Assembly: GCA_950106755.1 (NCBI GenBank)
Contig: OX467088.1
Coordinates: 29,040,401-29,104,400 of the forward strand
Origin: Climacium dendroides
Lineage: Eukaryota; Streptophyta; Bryopsida; Hypnales; Climaciaceae
Length of the DNA stretch: 64,000 nt
Direction: 5' to 3'
The translations under genes were made by a program, and so were the position numbers. The number at the start of each line of letters is the position of its first letter. Position 1 is the stretch's first letter. A model generated the notes under the pieces. The model saw nothing but the letters and a program-made list of their open reading frames with translations. It was not told where the DNA came from and did no database searches. Of this stretch, positions 12,062 to 25,818 are shown one piece after another.

Positions 12062-14002
12062 GACACTATTGCTTCCCCACACTTTCTCATATAATAGAAA
12101 TGGGTTTTAAAAAAAAACAAATTTAAAAATCATGCTCTATTTAATAGAAACCAAACCAATAACTTATATCCGTTTCACATGCAAGCACGTCCCAAAACAT
12201 AACACACAACTTGCAAATCTTCGAAATAATTACGATTCATGGGAAAATCAATTTGAAGAGGACCCTATTGCTTCCCCACACTTTCTAATTCAATGGAAAC
12301 TGGTTTAAAAAAAAAAAAAATTAAAAATCATGCTCTATTTAATAGAAACCAAACCAATAACTTATATCCGTTTGACATGCAAGCACGTCCCAAAACATAA
12401 CACACAACTTGCAAATCTTCGAAATAATTACGATTCATGGAAAAATCAAGTTGAGGAGGACACTATTGCTTCCCCACACTTTCTCATTTAATAGAAATGG
12501 GTTTTTAAAAAAAACAAATTTAAAAATCATGCTCTATTTAATAGAAACCAAACCAATAACTTATATCCGTTTGACATGCAAGCACGTCCCAAAACATAAC
12601 ACACAACTTGCAAATCTTCGAAATAATTACGATTCATGGAAAAATCAATTTGAAGAGGACCCTATTGCTTCCCCACACTTTCTAATTCAATGGAAACTGG
12701 TTTAAAAAAAAAAAAAATGAAAAATCATACTCTATTTAATAGAAACCAAACCAATAACTTATATCCGTTTGACATGTAAGCACGTCCCAAAACATAACAC
12801 ACAACTTGCAAATCTCCGAAATAATTACGATTCATGGAAAAATCAATTGGAGCAGGACACTATTGCTTCCCCACACTTTCTCATTTAATAGAAATGGGTT
12901 TTAAAAAAAAACAAATTTAAAAATCATGCTCTATTTAATAGAAACCAAACCAATAACTTATATCCGTTTCACATGCAAGCACGTCCCAAAACATAACACA
13001 CAACTTGCAAATCTCCGAAATAATTACGATTCATGGAAAAATCAATTGGAGCAGGACACTATTGCTTCCCCACACTTTCTCATTTAATAGAAATGGGTTT
13101 TAAAAAAAAACAAATTTAAAAATCATGCTCTATTTAATAGAAACCAAACCAATAACTTATATCCGTTTGACATGCAAGCACGTCCCAAAACATAACACAC
13201 AACTTGCAAATCTCCGAAATAATTACGATTCATGGAAAAATCAATTGGAGCAGGACACTATTGCTTCCCCACACTTTCTAATTCAATGGAAACTGGTTTA
13301 AAAAAAAAAAAAATTAAAAATCATGCTCTATTTAATAGAAACCAAACCAATAACTTATATCCGTTTGACATGCAAGCACGTCCCAAAACATAACACACAA
13401 CTTGCAAATCTTCGAAATAATTACGATTCATGGAAAAATCAAGTTGAGGAGGACACTATTGCTTCCCCACACTTTCTCATTTAATAGAAATTGGTTTTTA
13501 AAAAAAACAAATTTAAAAATCATGCTCTATTTAATAGAAACCAAACCAATAACTTATATCCGTTTGACATGCAAGCACGACCCAAAACATAACACACAAC
13601 TTGCAAATCTTCGATATAATTACGATTCACGAAAAATCAATTTGAAGAGGACACTATTGCTTCCCCACACTTTCTCATATAATAGAAATGGGTTTTAAAA
13701 AAAAACAAATTTAAAAATCATGCTCTATTTAATAGAAACCAAACCAATAACTTATATCCGTTTCACATGCAAGCACGTCCCAAAACATAACACACAACTT
13801 GCAAATCTTCGAAATAATTACGATTCATGGGAAAATCAATTTGAAGAGGACCCTATTGCTTCCCCACACTTTCTAATTCAATGGAAACTGGTTTTAAAAA
13901 AAAAAAAATTAAAAATCATGCTCTATTTAATAGAAACCAAACCAATAACTTATATCCGTTTGACATGCAAGCACGTCCCAAAACATAACACACAACTTGC
14001 AA
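12062..14002 (+). repeat. 17-monomer-spaced duplication (3374 bp), copy 1
   Basis: Variant order matches 15436-17376 at an offset of 3374 bp. Shared markers: CTCATATAATAG followed by a CACATGC monomer with ATGGGAAAATC, three successive CTCCG monomers, AAATTGGTTTTT (about 13490 and 16864) and a g monomer. A private change in this copy is CTTCGATATAATT at about 13612; copy 2 has the usual CTTCGAAATAATT. Confidence 0.88.
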
Positions 14003-15435
14003 ATCTTCGAAATAATTACGATTCATGGAAAAATCAAGTTGAGGAGGACACTATTGCTTCCCCACACTTTCTCATTTAATAGAAATGGGTTTTTAAAAAA
14101 AACAAATTTAAAAATCATGCTCTATTTAATAGAAACCAAACCAATAACTTATATCCGTTTGACATGCAAGCACGTCCCAAAACATAACACACAACTTGCA
14201 AATCTTCGAAATAATTACGATTCATGGAAAAATCAATTTGAAGAGGACCCTATTGCTTCCCCACACTTTCTAATTCAATGGAAACTGGTTTAAAAAAAAA
14301 AAAAATGAAAAATCATACTCTATTTAATAGAAACCAAACCAATAACTTATATCCGTTTGACATGCAAGCACGTCCCAAAACATAACACACAACTTGCAAA
14401 TCTTCGAAATAATTACGATTCATGGAAAAATCAAGTTGAGGAGGACACTATTGCTTCCCCACACTTTCTCATTTAATAGAAATGGGTTTTTAAAAAAAAC
14501 AAATTTAAAAATCATGCTCTATTTAATAGAAACCAAACCAATAACTTATATCCGTTTGACATGCAAGCACGTCCCAAAACATAACACACAACTTGCAAAT
14601 CTCCGAAATAATTACGATTCATGGAAAAATCAATTGGAGCAGGACACTATTGCTTCCCCACACTTTCTAATTCAATGGAAACTGGTTTAAAAAAAAAAAA
14701 AATTAAAAATCATGCTCTATTTAATAGAAACCAAACCAATAACTTATATCCGTTTGACATGCAAGCACGTCCCAAAACATAACACACAACTTGCAAATCT
14801 TCGAAATAATTACGATTCATGGAAAAATCAAGTTGAGGAGGACACTATTGCTTCCCCACACTTTCTCATTTAATAGAAATGGGTTTTTAAAAAAAACAAA
14901 TTTAAAAATCATGCTCTATTTCATAGAAACCAAACCAATAACTTATATCCGTTTGACATGCAAGCACGACCCAAAACATAACACACAACTTGCAAATCTT
15001 CGAAATAATTACGATTCACGAAAAATCAATTTGAAGAGGACCCTATTGCTTCCCCACACTTTCTCATATAATAGAAATGGGTTTTAAAAAAAAACAAATT
15101 TAAAAATCATGCTCTATTTAATAGAAACCAAACCAATAACTTATATCCGTTTCACATGCAAGCACGTCCCAAAACATAACACACAACTTGCAAATCTTCG
15201 AAATAATTACGATTCATGGAAAAATCAATTTGAAGAGGACCCTATTGCTTCCCCACACTTTCTAATTCAATGGAAACTGGTTTAAAAAAAAAAAAAATGA
15301 AAAATCATACTCTATTTAATAGAAACCAAACCAATAACTTATATCCGTTTGACATGTAAGCACGTCCCAAAACATAACACACAACTTGCAAATCTCCGAA
15401 ATAATTACGATTCATGGAAAAATCAATTGGAGCAG
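14003..15435 (+). repeat. Mixed satellite between the two 3374-bp copies
   Basis: Contains b, c, b, an a/c hybrid (about 14510-14700), b, a g monomer with TTTCATAG in the normally invariant first block (about 14930), c with CACATGC, and an a monomer carrying the g-type CTCATATAATAG tail (about 15460). That last one is a recombinant between classes. Confidence 0.75.
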
Positions 15436-17376
15436 GACACTATTGCTTCCCCACACTTTCTCATATAATAGAAATGGGTTTTAAAAAAAAACAAATTTAA
15501 AAATCATGCTCTATTTAATAGAAACCAAACCAATAACTTATATCCGTTTCACATGCAAGCACGTCCCAAAACATAACACACAACTTGCAAATCTTCGAAA
15601 TAATTACGATTCATGGGAAAATCAATTTGAAGAGGACCCTATTGCTTCCCCACACTTTCTAATTCAATGGAAACTGGTTTAAAAAAAAAAAAAATTAAAA
15701 ATCATGCTCTATTTAATAGAAACCAAACCAATAACTTATATCCGTTTGACATGCAAGCACGTCCCAAAACATAACACACAACTTGCAAATCTTCGAAATA
15801 ATTACGATTCATGGAAAAATCAAGTTGAGGAGGACACTATTGCTTCCCCACACTTTCTCATTTAATAGAAATGGGTTTTTAAAAAAAACAAATTTAAAAA
15901 TCATGCTCTATTTAATAGAAACCAAACCAATAACTTATATCCGTTTGACATGCAAGCACGTCCCAAAACATAACACACAACTTGCAAATCTTCGAAATAA
16001 TTACGATTCATGGAAAAATCAATTTGAAGAGGACCCTATTGCTTCCCCACACTTTCTAATTCAATGGAAACTGGTTTAAAAAAAAAAAAAATGAAAAATC
16101 ATACTCTATTTAATAGAAACCAAACCAATAACTTATATCCGTTTGACATGTAAGCACGTCCCAAAACATAACACACAACTTGCAAATCTCCGAAATAATT
16201 ACGATTCATGGAAAAATCAATTGGAGCAGGACACTATTGCTTCCCCACACTTTCTCATTTAATAGAAATGGGTTTTAAAAAAAAACAAATTTAAAAATCA
16301 TGCTCTATTTAATAGAAACCAAACCAATAACTTATATCCGTTTCACATGCAAGCACGTCCCAAAACATAACACACAACTTGCAAATCTCCGAAATAATTA
16401 CGATTCATGGAAAAATCAATTGGAGCAGGACACTATTGCTTCCCCACACTTTCTCATTTAATAGAAATGGGTTTTAAAAAAAAACAAATTTAAAAATCAT
16501 GCTCTATTTAATAGAAACCAAACCAATAACTTATATCCGTTTGACATGCAAGCACGTCCCAAAACATAACACACAACTTGCAAATCTCCGAAATAATTAC
16601 GATTCATGGAAAAATCAATTGGAGCAGGACACTATTGCTTCCCCACACTTTCTAATTCAATGGAAACTGGTTTAAAAAAAAAAAAAATTAAAAATCATGC
16701 TCTATTTAATAGAAACCAAACCAATAACTTATATCCGTTTGACATGCAAGCACGTCCCAAAACATAACACACAACTTGCAAATCTTCGAAATAATTACGA
16801 TTCATGGAAAAATCAAGTTGAGGAGGACACTATTGCTTCCCCACACTTTCTCATTTAATAGAAATTGGTTTTTAAAAAAAACAAATTTAAAAATCATGCT
16901 CTATTTAATAGAAACCAAACCAATAACTTATATCCGTTTGACATGCAAGCACGACCCAAAACATAACACACAACTTGCAAATCTTCGAAATAATTACGAT
17001 TCACGAAAAATCAATTTGAAGAGGACACTATTGCTTCCCCACACTTTCTCATATAATAGAAATGGGTTTTAAAAAAAAACAAATTTAAAAATCATGCTCT
17101 ATTTAATAGAAACCAAACCAATAACTTATATCCGTTTCACATGCAAGCACGTCCCAAAACATAACACACAACTTGCAAATCTTCGAAATAATTACGATTC
17201 ATGGGAAAATCAATTTGAAGAGGACCCTATTGCTTCCCCACACTTTCTAATTCAATGGAAACTGGTTTTAAAAAAAAAAAAATTAAAAATCATGCTCTAT
17301 TTAATAGAAACCAAACCAATAACTTATATCCGTTTGACATGCAAGCACGTCCCAAAACATAACACACAACTTGCAA
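15436..17376 (+). repeat. 17-monomer-spaced duplication (3374 bp), copy 2
   Basis: Ordered markers as in copy 1. Homology ends at CTTCG (copy 1, about 14000) against CTCCG (here, about 17374), again inside the variable half of a monomer. Confidence 0.88.
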
Positions 17377-17691
17377 ATCTCCGAAATAATTACGATTCAT
17401 GGAAAAATCAATTGGAGCAGGACACTATTGCTTCCCCACACTTTCTCATTTAATAGAAATGGGTTTTAAAAAAAAACAAATTTAAAAATCATGCTCTATT
17501 TAATAGAAACCAAACCAATAACTTATATCCGTTTCACATGCAAGCACGTCCCAAAACATAACACACAACTTGCAAATCTCCGAAATAATTACGATTCATG
17601 GAAAAATCAATTGGAGCAGGACACTATTGCTTCCCCACACTTTCTCATTTAATAGAAATGGGTTTTTAAAAAAAACAAATTTAAAAATCAT

Positions 17692-18569
17692 GCTCTATTT
17701 AATAGAAACCAAACCAATAACTTATATTCGTTTGACATGCAAGCACGTCCCAAAACATAACACACAACTTGCAAATCTTCGAAATAATTACGATTCATGG
17801 AAAAATCAATCTGAAGAGGACCCTATTGCTTCCCCACACTTTCTAATTCAATGGAAACTGGTTTAAAAAAAAAAAAAATTAAAAATCATGCTCTATTTAA
17901 TAGAAACCAAACCAATAACTTATATCCGTTTGACATGCAAGCACGTCCCAAAATATAACACACAACTTGCAAATCTTCGAAATAATAACGATTCATGGAA
18001 AAATCAATTTGAAGAGGACCCTATTGCTTCCCCACACTTTCTAATTCAATGGAAACTGGTTTTAAAAAAAAAAAAATTAAAAATCATGCTCTATTTAATA
18101 GAAACCAAACCAATAACTTATATCCGTTTCACGTGCAAGCACGTCCCAAAACATAACACACAACTTGCAAATCTTCGAAATAATTACAATTCATGGAAAA
18201 ATCAATTTGAAGAGGACCCTATTGCTTCCCCACACTTTCTAATTCAATGGAAACTGGTTTAAAAACAAAAAAAATTAAAAATCATGCTCTATTTAATAGA
18301 AACCAAACCAATAACTTATATCTGTTTGACATGCAAGCACGTCCCAAAACATAACACACAACTTGCAAATCTTCGAAATAATTACGATTCATGGAAAAAT
18401 CAATTTGAAGAGGACCCTATTGCTTCCCCACACTTTCTAATTCAATGGAAACTGGTTTAAAAAAAAAAGAAATGAAAAATCATACTCTATTTAATAGAAA
18501 CCAAACCAATAACTTATATCCGTTTGACATGTAAGCACGTCCCAAAACATAACACACAACTTGCAAATC
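17692..18569 (+). repeat. Segment repeated at an offset of 3768 bp, copy 1
   Basis: Shares with 21460-22337 the rare change AAAATATAAC (about 17951 and 21719), which breaks the otherwise invariant third block, then a CACGTGC monomer with AATTC, a TCTGTTTG monomer and the AAAAGAAATG spacer. Differences noted: TATATTCG near 17725, and AATAATAACG near 17985 where copy 2 has AATAATTACG. Confidence 0.85.
18130..18135. other. CACGTG palindrome in a satellite monomer
   Basis: The variants TTTCAC and ACGTGC co-occur in this monomer and create CACGTG, directly followed by CAAGCACGTC. The only other copy I see is at 21898-21903, explained by the 3768-bp duplication. CACGTG is the core recognised by many bHLH and bZIP factors in eukaryotes; function here is not shown. 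Confidence 0.8.
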
Positions 18570-19627
18570 TCCGAAATAATTACGATTCATGGAAAAATCA
18601 ATTGGAGCAGGACACTATTGCTTCCCCACACTTTCTCATTTAATAGAAATGGGTTTTAAAAAAAAACAAATTTAAAAATCATGCTCTATTTAATAGAAAC
18701 CAAACCAATAACTTATATCCGTTTGACATGCAAGCACGTCCCAAAACATAACACACAACTTGCAAATCTTCGAAATAATTACGATTCATGGAAAAATCAA
18801 GTTGAGGAGGACACTATTGCTTCCCCACACTTTCTCATTTAATAGAAATGGGTTTTTAAAAAAAACAAATTTAAAAATCATGCTCTATTTAATAGAAACC
18901 AAACCAATAACTTATATCCGTTTGACATGCAAGCACGTCCCAAAACATAACACACAACTTGCAAATCTTCGAAATAATTACGATTCATGGAAAAATCAAT
19001 CTGAAGAGGACCCTATTGCTTCCCCACACTTTCTAATTCAATGGAAACTGGTTTAAAAAAAAAAAAAATTAAAAATCATGCTCTATTTAATAGAAACCAA
19101 ACCAATAACTTATATCCGTTTCACATGCAAGCACGTCCCAAAACATAACACACAACTTGCAAATCTTCGAAATAATTACGATTCATGGAAAAATCAATCT
19201 GAAGAGGACCCTATTGCTTCCCCACACTTTCTAATTCAATGGAAACTGGTTTAAAAAAAAAAAAAATTAAAAATCATGCTCTATTTAATAGAAACCAAAC
19301 CAATAACTTATATCCGTTTGACATGCAAGCACGTCCCAAAACATAACACACAACTTGCAAATCTTCGAAATAATTACGATTCATGGAAAAATCAATTTGA
19401 AGAGGACCCTATTGCTTCCCCACACTTTCTAATTCAATGGAAACTGGTTTTAAAAAAAAAAAAATTAAGAATCATGCTCTATTTAATAGAAACCAAACCA
19501 ATAACTTATATCCGTTTGACGTGCAAGCACGTCCCAAAACATAACACACAACTTGCAAATCTTCGAAATAATTACAATTCATGGAAAAATCAATTTGAAG
19601 AGGACACTATTGCTTCCCCACACTTTC
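18138..19627 (+). repeat. Segment related to 1865-3354 (copy 2)
   Basis: Same ordered variants as copy 1. At the right end, copy 1 continues with the CTAATTCAATGG tail while this copy switches to CTCATTTAATAG, so the homology limit falls inside a monomer. Confidence 0.8.
19276..19473 (+). repeat. Representative class c monomer (198 bp)
   Basis: Class c carries TTTGACATGC, CTTCG, GATTCATGG, TTTGAAGAGGACCC and the CTAATTCAATGG tail followed by CTGGTTT and an A-tract. It is the commonest class. At this copy the spacer reads GGTTTTAAAA, which removes the usual in-frame TAA, so the frame continues into the next monomer. Confidence 0.9.
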
Positions 19628-21459
19628 TCATTTAATAGAAATGGGTTTTTAAAAAAAACAAATTTAAAAATCATGCTCTATTTAATAGAAACCAAACCAA
19701 TAACTTATATCCGTTTGACATGCAAGCACGTCCCAAAACATAACACACAACTTGCAAATCTTCGAAATAATTACGATTCATGGGAAAATCAATTTGAAGA
19801 GGACCCTATTGCTTCCCCACACTTTCTAATTCAATGGAAACTGGTTTAAAAAAAAAAAAAATTAAAAATCATGCTCTATTTAATAGAAACCAAACCAATA
19901 ACTTATATCCGTTTGACATGCAAGCACGTCCCAAAACATAACACACAACTTGCAAATCTTCGAAATAATTACGATTCATGGAAAAATCAAGTTGAGGAGG
20001 ACACTATTGCTTCCCCACACTTTCTCATTTAATAGAAATGGGTTTTTAAAAAAAACAAATTTAAAAATCATGCTCTATTTAATAGAAACCAAACCAATAA
20101 CTTATATCCGTTTGACATGCAAGCACGACCCAAAACATAACACACAACTTGCAAATCTTCGAAATAATTACGATTCACGAAAAATCAATTTGAAGAGGAC
20201 ACTATTGCTTCCCCACACTTTCTCATATAATAGAAATGGGTTTTAAAAAAAAACAAATTTAAAAATCATGCTCTATTTAATAGAAACCAAACCAATAACT
20301 TATATCCGTTTCACATGCAAGCACGTCCCAAAACATAACACACAACTTGCAAATCTTCGAAATAATTACGATTCATGGGAAAATCAATTTGAAGAGGACC
20401 CTATTGCTTCCCCACACTTTCTAATTCAATGGAAACTGGTTTAAAAAAAAAAAAAATTAAAAATCATGCTCTATTTAATAGAAACCAAACCAATAACTTA
20501 TATCCGTTTGACATGCAAGCACGTCCCAAAACATAACACACAACTTGCAAATCTTCGAAATAATTACGATTCATGGAAAAATCAAGTTGAGGAGGACACT
20601 ATTGCTTCCCCACACTTTCTCATTTAATAGAAATGGTTTTTAAAAAAAACAAATTTAAAAATCATGCTCTATTTAATAGAAACCAAACCAATAACTTATA
20701 TCCGTTTGACATGCAAGCACGTCCCAAAACATAACACACAACTTGCAAATCTTCGAAATAATTACGATTCATGGAAAAATCAATTTGAAGAGGACCCTAT
20801 TGCTTCCCCACACTTTCTAATTCAATGGAAACTGGTTTAAAAAAAAAAAAAATGAAAAATCATACTCTATTTAATAGAAACCAAACCAATAACTTATATC
20901 CGTTTGACATGTAAGCACGTCCCAAAACATAACACACAACTTGCAAATCTCCGAAATAATTACGATTCATGGAAAAATCAATTGGAGCAGGACACTATTG
21001 CTTCCCCACACTTTCTCATTTAATAGAAATGGGTTTTAAAAAAAAACAAATTTAAAAATCATGCTCTATTTAATAGAAACCAAACCAATAACTTATATCC
21101 GTTTCACATGCAAGCACGTCCCAAAACATAACACACAACTTGCAAATCTCCGAAATAATTACGATTCATGGAAAAATCAATTGGAGCAGGACACTATTGC
21201 TTCCCCACACTTTCTCATTTAATAGAAATGGGTTTTTAAAAAAAACAAATTTAAAAATCATGCTCTATTTAATAGAAACCAAACCAATAACTTATATCCG
21301 TTTGACATGCAAGCACGTCCCAAAACATAACACACAACTTGCAAATCTTCGAAATAATTACGATTCATGGAAAAATCAATTTGAAGAGGACCCTATTGCT
21401 TCCCCACACTTTCTAATTTAATGGAAACTGGTTTAAAAACAAAAAAAATTAAAAATCAT

Positions 21460-22337
21460 GCTCTATTTAATAGAAACCAAACCAATAACTTATATCCGTT
21501 TGACATGCAAGCACGTCCCAAAACATAACACACAACTTGCAAATCTTCGAAATAATTACGATTCATGGAAAAATCAATCTGAAGAGGACCCTATTGCTTC
21601 CCCACACTTTCTAATTCAATGGAAACTGGTTTAAAAAAAAAAAAAATTAAAAATCATGCTCTATTTAATAGAAACCAAACCAATAACTTATATCCGTTTG
21701 ACATGCAAGCACGTCCCAAAATATAACACACAACTTGCAAATCTTCGAAATAATTACGATTCATGGAAAAATCAATTTGAAGAGGACCCTATTGCTTCCC
21801 CACACTTTCTAATTCAATGGAAACTGGTTTTAAAAAAAAAAAAATTAAAAATCATGCTCTATTTAATAGAAACCAAACCAATAACTTATATCCGTTTCAC
21901 GTGCAAGCACGTCCCAAAACATAACACACAACTTGCAAATCTTCGAAATAATTACAATTCATGGAAAAATCAATTTGAAGAGGACCCTATTGCTTCCCCA
22001 CACTTTCTAATTCAATGGAAACTGGTTTAAAAACAAAAAAAATTAAAAATCATGCTCTATTTAATAGAAACCAAACCAATAACTTATATCTGTTTGACAT
22101 GCAAGCACGTCCCAAAACATAACACACAACTTGCAAATCTTCGAAATAATTACGATTCATGGAAAAATCAATTTGAAGAGGACCCTATTGCTTCCCCACA
22201 CTTTCTAATTCAATGGAAACTGGTTTAAAAAAAAAAGAAATGAAAAATCATACTCTATTTAATAGAAACCAAACCAATAACTTATATCCGTTTGACATGT
22301 AAGCACGTCCCAAAACATAACACACAACTTGCAAATC
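21460..22337 (+). repeat. Segment repeated at an offset of 3768 bp, copy 2
   Basis: Same ordered markers as 17692-18569. It diverges at its right end, where this copy has CTTCG and the other CTCCG. Confidence 0.85.
21898..21903. other. CACGTG palindrome, duplicate copy
   Basis: Same double variant as at 18130-18135, at the 3768-bp offset of the surrounding duplication. Confidence 0.8.
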
Positions 22338-22569
22338 TTCGAAATAATTACGATTCATGGAAAAATCAATCTGAAGAGGACCCTATTGCTTCCCCACACT
22401 TTCTAATTCAATGGAAACTGGTTTAAAAACAAAAAAAATTAAAAATCATGCTCTATTTAATAGAAACCAAACCAATAACTTATATCTGTTTGACATGCAA
22501 GCACGTCCCAAAACATAACACACAACTTGCAAATCTTCGAAATAATTACGATTCATGGAAAAATCAATT

Positions 22570-23031
22570 TGAAGAGGACCCTATTGCTTCCCCACACTTT
22601 CTAATTCAATGGAAACTGGTTTAAAAAAAAAAAAAATTAAAAATCATGCTCTATTTAATAGAAACCAAACCAATAACTTATATCCGTTTGACATGTAAGC
22701 ACGTCCCAAAACATAACACACAACTTGCAAATCTTCGAAATAATTACGATTCATGGAAAAATCAAGTTGAGGAGGACACTATTGCTTCCCCACACTTTCT
22801 CATTTAATAGAAATGGGTTTTTAAAAAAAACAAATTTAACAATCATGCTCTATTTAATAGAGACCAAACCAATAACTTATATCTGTTTGACATGCAAGCA
22901 CGTCCCAAAACATAACACACAACTTGCAAATCTTCGAAATAATTACGATTCATGGAAAAATCAATTTGAAGAGGACCCTAGTGCTTCCCCACACTTTCTA
23001 ATTCAATGGAAACTGGTTTAAAAACAAAAAA
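22570..23031 (+). repeat. 13-monomer-spaced duplicate (2579 bp), copy 1
   Basis: Shares with 25149-25610 a TGTAAG b monomer followed by a monomer with AACAATCATG, TAGAGACC, TCTGTTTG and CCCTAGTGC. The last marker is found only here, in the duplicate and near 23575. Confidence 0.82.
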
Positions 23032-23042
23032 AATTAAAAATC

Positions 23043-23637
23043 ATGCTCTATTTAATAGAAACCAAACCAATAACTTATATCTGTTTGACATGCAAGCACG
23101 TCCCAAAACATAACACACAACTTGCAAATCTCCGAAATAATTACGATTCATGGAAAAATCAATTGGAGCAGGACACTATTGCTTCCCCACACTTTCTCAT
23201 TTAATAGAAATGGGTTTTAAAAAAAAACAAATTTAAAAATCATGCTCTATTTAATAGAAACCAAACCAATAACTTATATCCGTTTGACATGCAAGCACGT
23301 CCCAAAACATAACACACAACTTGCAAATCTCCGAAATAATTACGATTCATGGAAAAATCAATTTGAAGAGGACCCTATTGCTTCCCCACACTTTCTAATT
23401 CAATGGAAACTGGTTTAAAAAAAAAAAAAATTAAAAATCATGCTCTATTTAATAGAAACCAAACCAATAACTTATATCCGTTTGACATGCAAGCACGTCC
23501 CAAAACATAACACACAACTTGCAAATCTTCGAAATAATTACGATTCATGGAAAAATCAATCTGAAGAGGACCCTAGTGCTTCCCCACACTTTCTAATTCA
23601 ATGGAAACTGGTTTAAAAACAAAAAAAATTAAAAATC
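23043..23637 (+). repeat. Tandem trimer unit of 595 bp, copy 1
   Basis: Order: TCTGTTTG class a, class c', class d with CCCTAGTGC. The next 595 bp repeat the order exactly, except that the third monomer there reads CCCTATTGC and has a pure A spacer. Confidence 0.85.
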
Positions 23638-24232
23638 ATGCTCTATTTAATAGAAACCAAACCAATAACTTATATCTGTTTGACATGCAAGCACGTCCCA
23701 AAACATAACACACAACTTGCAAATCTCCGAAATAATTACGATTCATGGAAAAATCAATTGGAGCAGGACACTATTGCTTCCCCACACTTTCTCATTTAAT
23801 AGAAATGGGTTTTAAAAAAAAACAAATTTAAAAATCATGCTCTATTTAATAGAAACCAAACCAATAACTTATATCCGTTTGACATGCAAGCACGTCCCAA
23901 AACATAACACACAACTTGCAAATCTCCGAAATAATTACGATTCATGGAAAAATCAATTTGAAGAGGACCCTATTGCTTCCCCACACTTTCTAATTCAATG
24001 GAAACTGGTTTAAAAAAAAAAAAAATTAAAAATCATGCTCTATTTAATAGAAACCAAACCAATAACTTATATCCGTTTGACATGCAAGCACGTCCCAAAA
24101 CATAACACACAACTTGCAAATCTTCGAAATAATTACGATTCATGGAAAAATCAATCTGAAGAGGACCCTATTGCTTCCCCACACTTTCTAATTCAATGGA
24201 AACTGGTTTAAAAAAAAAAAAAATTAAAAATC
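23638..24232 (+). repeat. Tandem trimer unit of 595 bp, copy 2
   Basis: Order as in 23043-23637: TCTGTTTG class a, class c', class d. Confidence 0.85.
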
Positions 24233-24717
24233 ATGCTCTATTTAATAGAAACCAAACCAATAACTTATATCCGTTTGACATGCAAGCACGTCCCAAAACA
24301 TAACACACAACTTGCAAATCTTCGAAATAATTACGATTCATGGAAAAATCAATTTGAAGAGGACCCTATTGCTTCCCCACACTTTCTAATTCAATGGAAA
24401 CTGGTTCTAAAAAAAAAAAAATTAAAAATCATGCTCTATTTAATAGAAACCAAACCAATAACTTATATCCGTTTGACGTGCAAGCACGTCCCAAAACATA
24501 ACACACAACTTGCAAATCTTCGAAATAATTACAATTCATGGAAAAATCAAGTTGAGGAGGACACTATTGCTTCCCCACACTTTCACATTTAATAGAAATG
24601 GGTTTTTAAAAAAAACAAATTTAAAAATCATGCTCTATTTAATAGAAACCAAACCAATAACTTATATCCGTTTGACATGCAAGCACGTCCCAAAACATAA
24701 CACACAACTTGCAAATC
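24032..24717 (+). repeat. 9-monomer-spaced duplicate (1787 bp), copy 1
   Basis: Order d, c with GGTTCTAAAA spacer, GACGTGC monomer with AATTC and GTTGAGG and a TTTCACATTT tail; the same order is at 25819-26504. This is the earliest GGTTCTAAAA plus GACGTGC pairing, which later becomes regular in the right half. Confidence 0.83.
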
Positions 24718-25148
24718 TTCGAAATAATTACGATTCATGGAAAAATCAATTTGAAGAGGACCCTATTGCTTCCCCACACTTTCTAATTCAATGGAAACTG
24801 GTTTAAAAAAAAAAAAAATTAAAAATCATGCTCTATTTAATAGAAACCATACCAATAACTTATATCCGTTTGACATGCAAGCACGTCCCAAAACATAACA
24901 CACAACTTGCAAATCTTCGAAATAATTACGATTCACGGAAAAATCAAGTTGAGGAGGACACTATTGCTTCCCCACACTTTCTCATTTAATAGAAATGGGT
25001 TTTTAAAAAAAACAAATTTAAAAATCATGCTCTATTTAATAGAAACCAAACCAATAACTTATATCCGTTTCACATGCACGCACGTCCCAAAACATAACAC
25101 ACAACTTGCAAATCTTCGAAATAATTACGATTCATGGAAAAATCAATC

Positions 25149-25610
25149 TGAAGAGGACCCTATTGCTTCCCCACACTTTCTAATTCAATGGAAACTGGTT
25201 TAAAAAAAAAAAAAATTAAAAATCATGCTCTATTTAATAGAAACCAAACCAATAACTTATATCCGTTTGACATGTAAGCACGTCCCAAAACATAACACAC
25301 AACTTGCAAATCTTCGAAATAATTACGATTCATGGAAAAATCAAGTTGAGGAGGACACTATTGCTTCCCCACACTTTCTCATTTAATAGAAATGGGTTTT
25401 TAAAAAAAACAAATTTAACAATCATGCTCTATTTAATAGAGACCAAACCAATAACTTATATCTGTTTGACATGCAAGCACGTCCCAAAACATAACACACA
25501 ACTTGCAAATCTTCGAAATAATTACGATTCATGGAAAAATCAATTTGAAGAGGACCCTAGTGCTTCCCCACACTTTCTAATTCAATGGAAACTGGTTTAA
25601 AAACAAAAAA
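25149..25610 (+). repeat. 13-monomer-spaced duplicate (2579 bp), copy 2
   Basis: Same linked markers as 22570-23031. The right limit is where this copy goes into AAATGAAAAATCATACTC and the other into AATTAAAAATCATGCTC. Confidence 0.82.
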
Positions 25611-25818
25611 AAATGAAAAATCATACTCTATTTAATAGAAACCAAACCAATAACTTATATCCGTTTGACATGTAAGCACGTCCCAAAACATAACACACAA
25701 CTTGCAAATCTCCGAAATAATTACGATTCATGGAAAAATCAAGTTGAGGAAGACACTATTGCTTCCCCACACTTTCTCATTTAATAGAAATGGGTTTTTA
25801 AAAAAAACAAATTTAAAA

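Larger units (their letters stand above)
17377..21459 (+). repeat. Mixed satellite domain with several overlapping duplications
   Basis: Holds the right part of the 16273-bp-distant copy (18138-19627), the first copy of the AAAATATAAC segment (17692-18569), a g monomer (about 20070), and a monomer with one G missing (AAATGGTTTTTAA, about 20632). Nothing but satellite is present. Confidence 0.78.
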
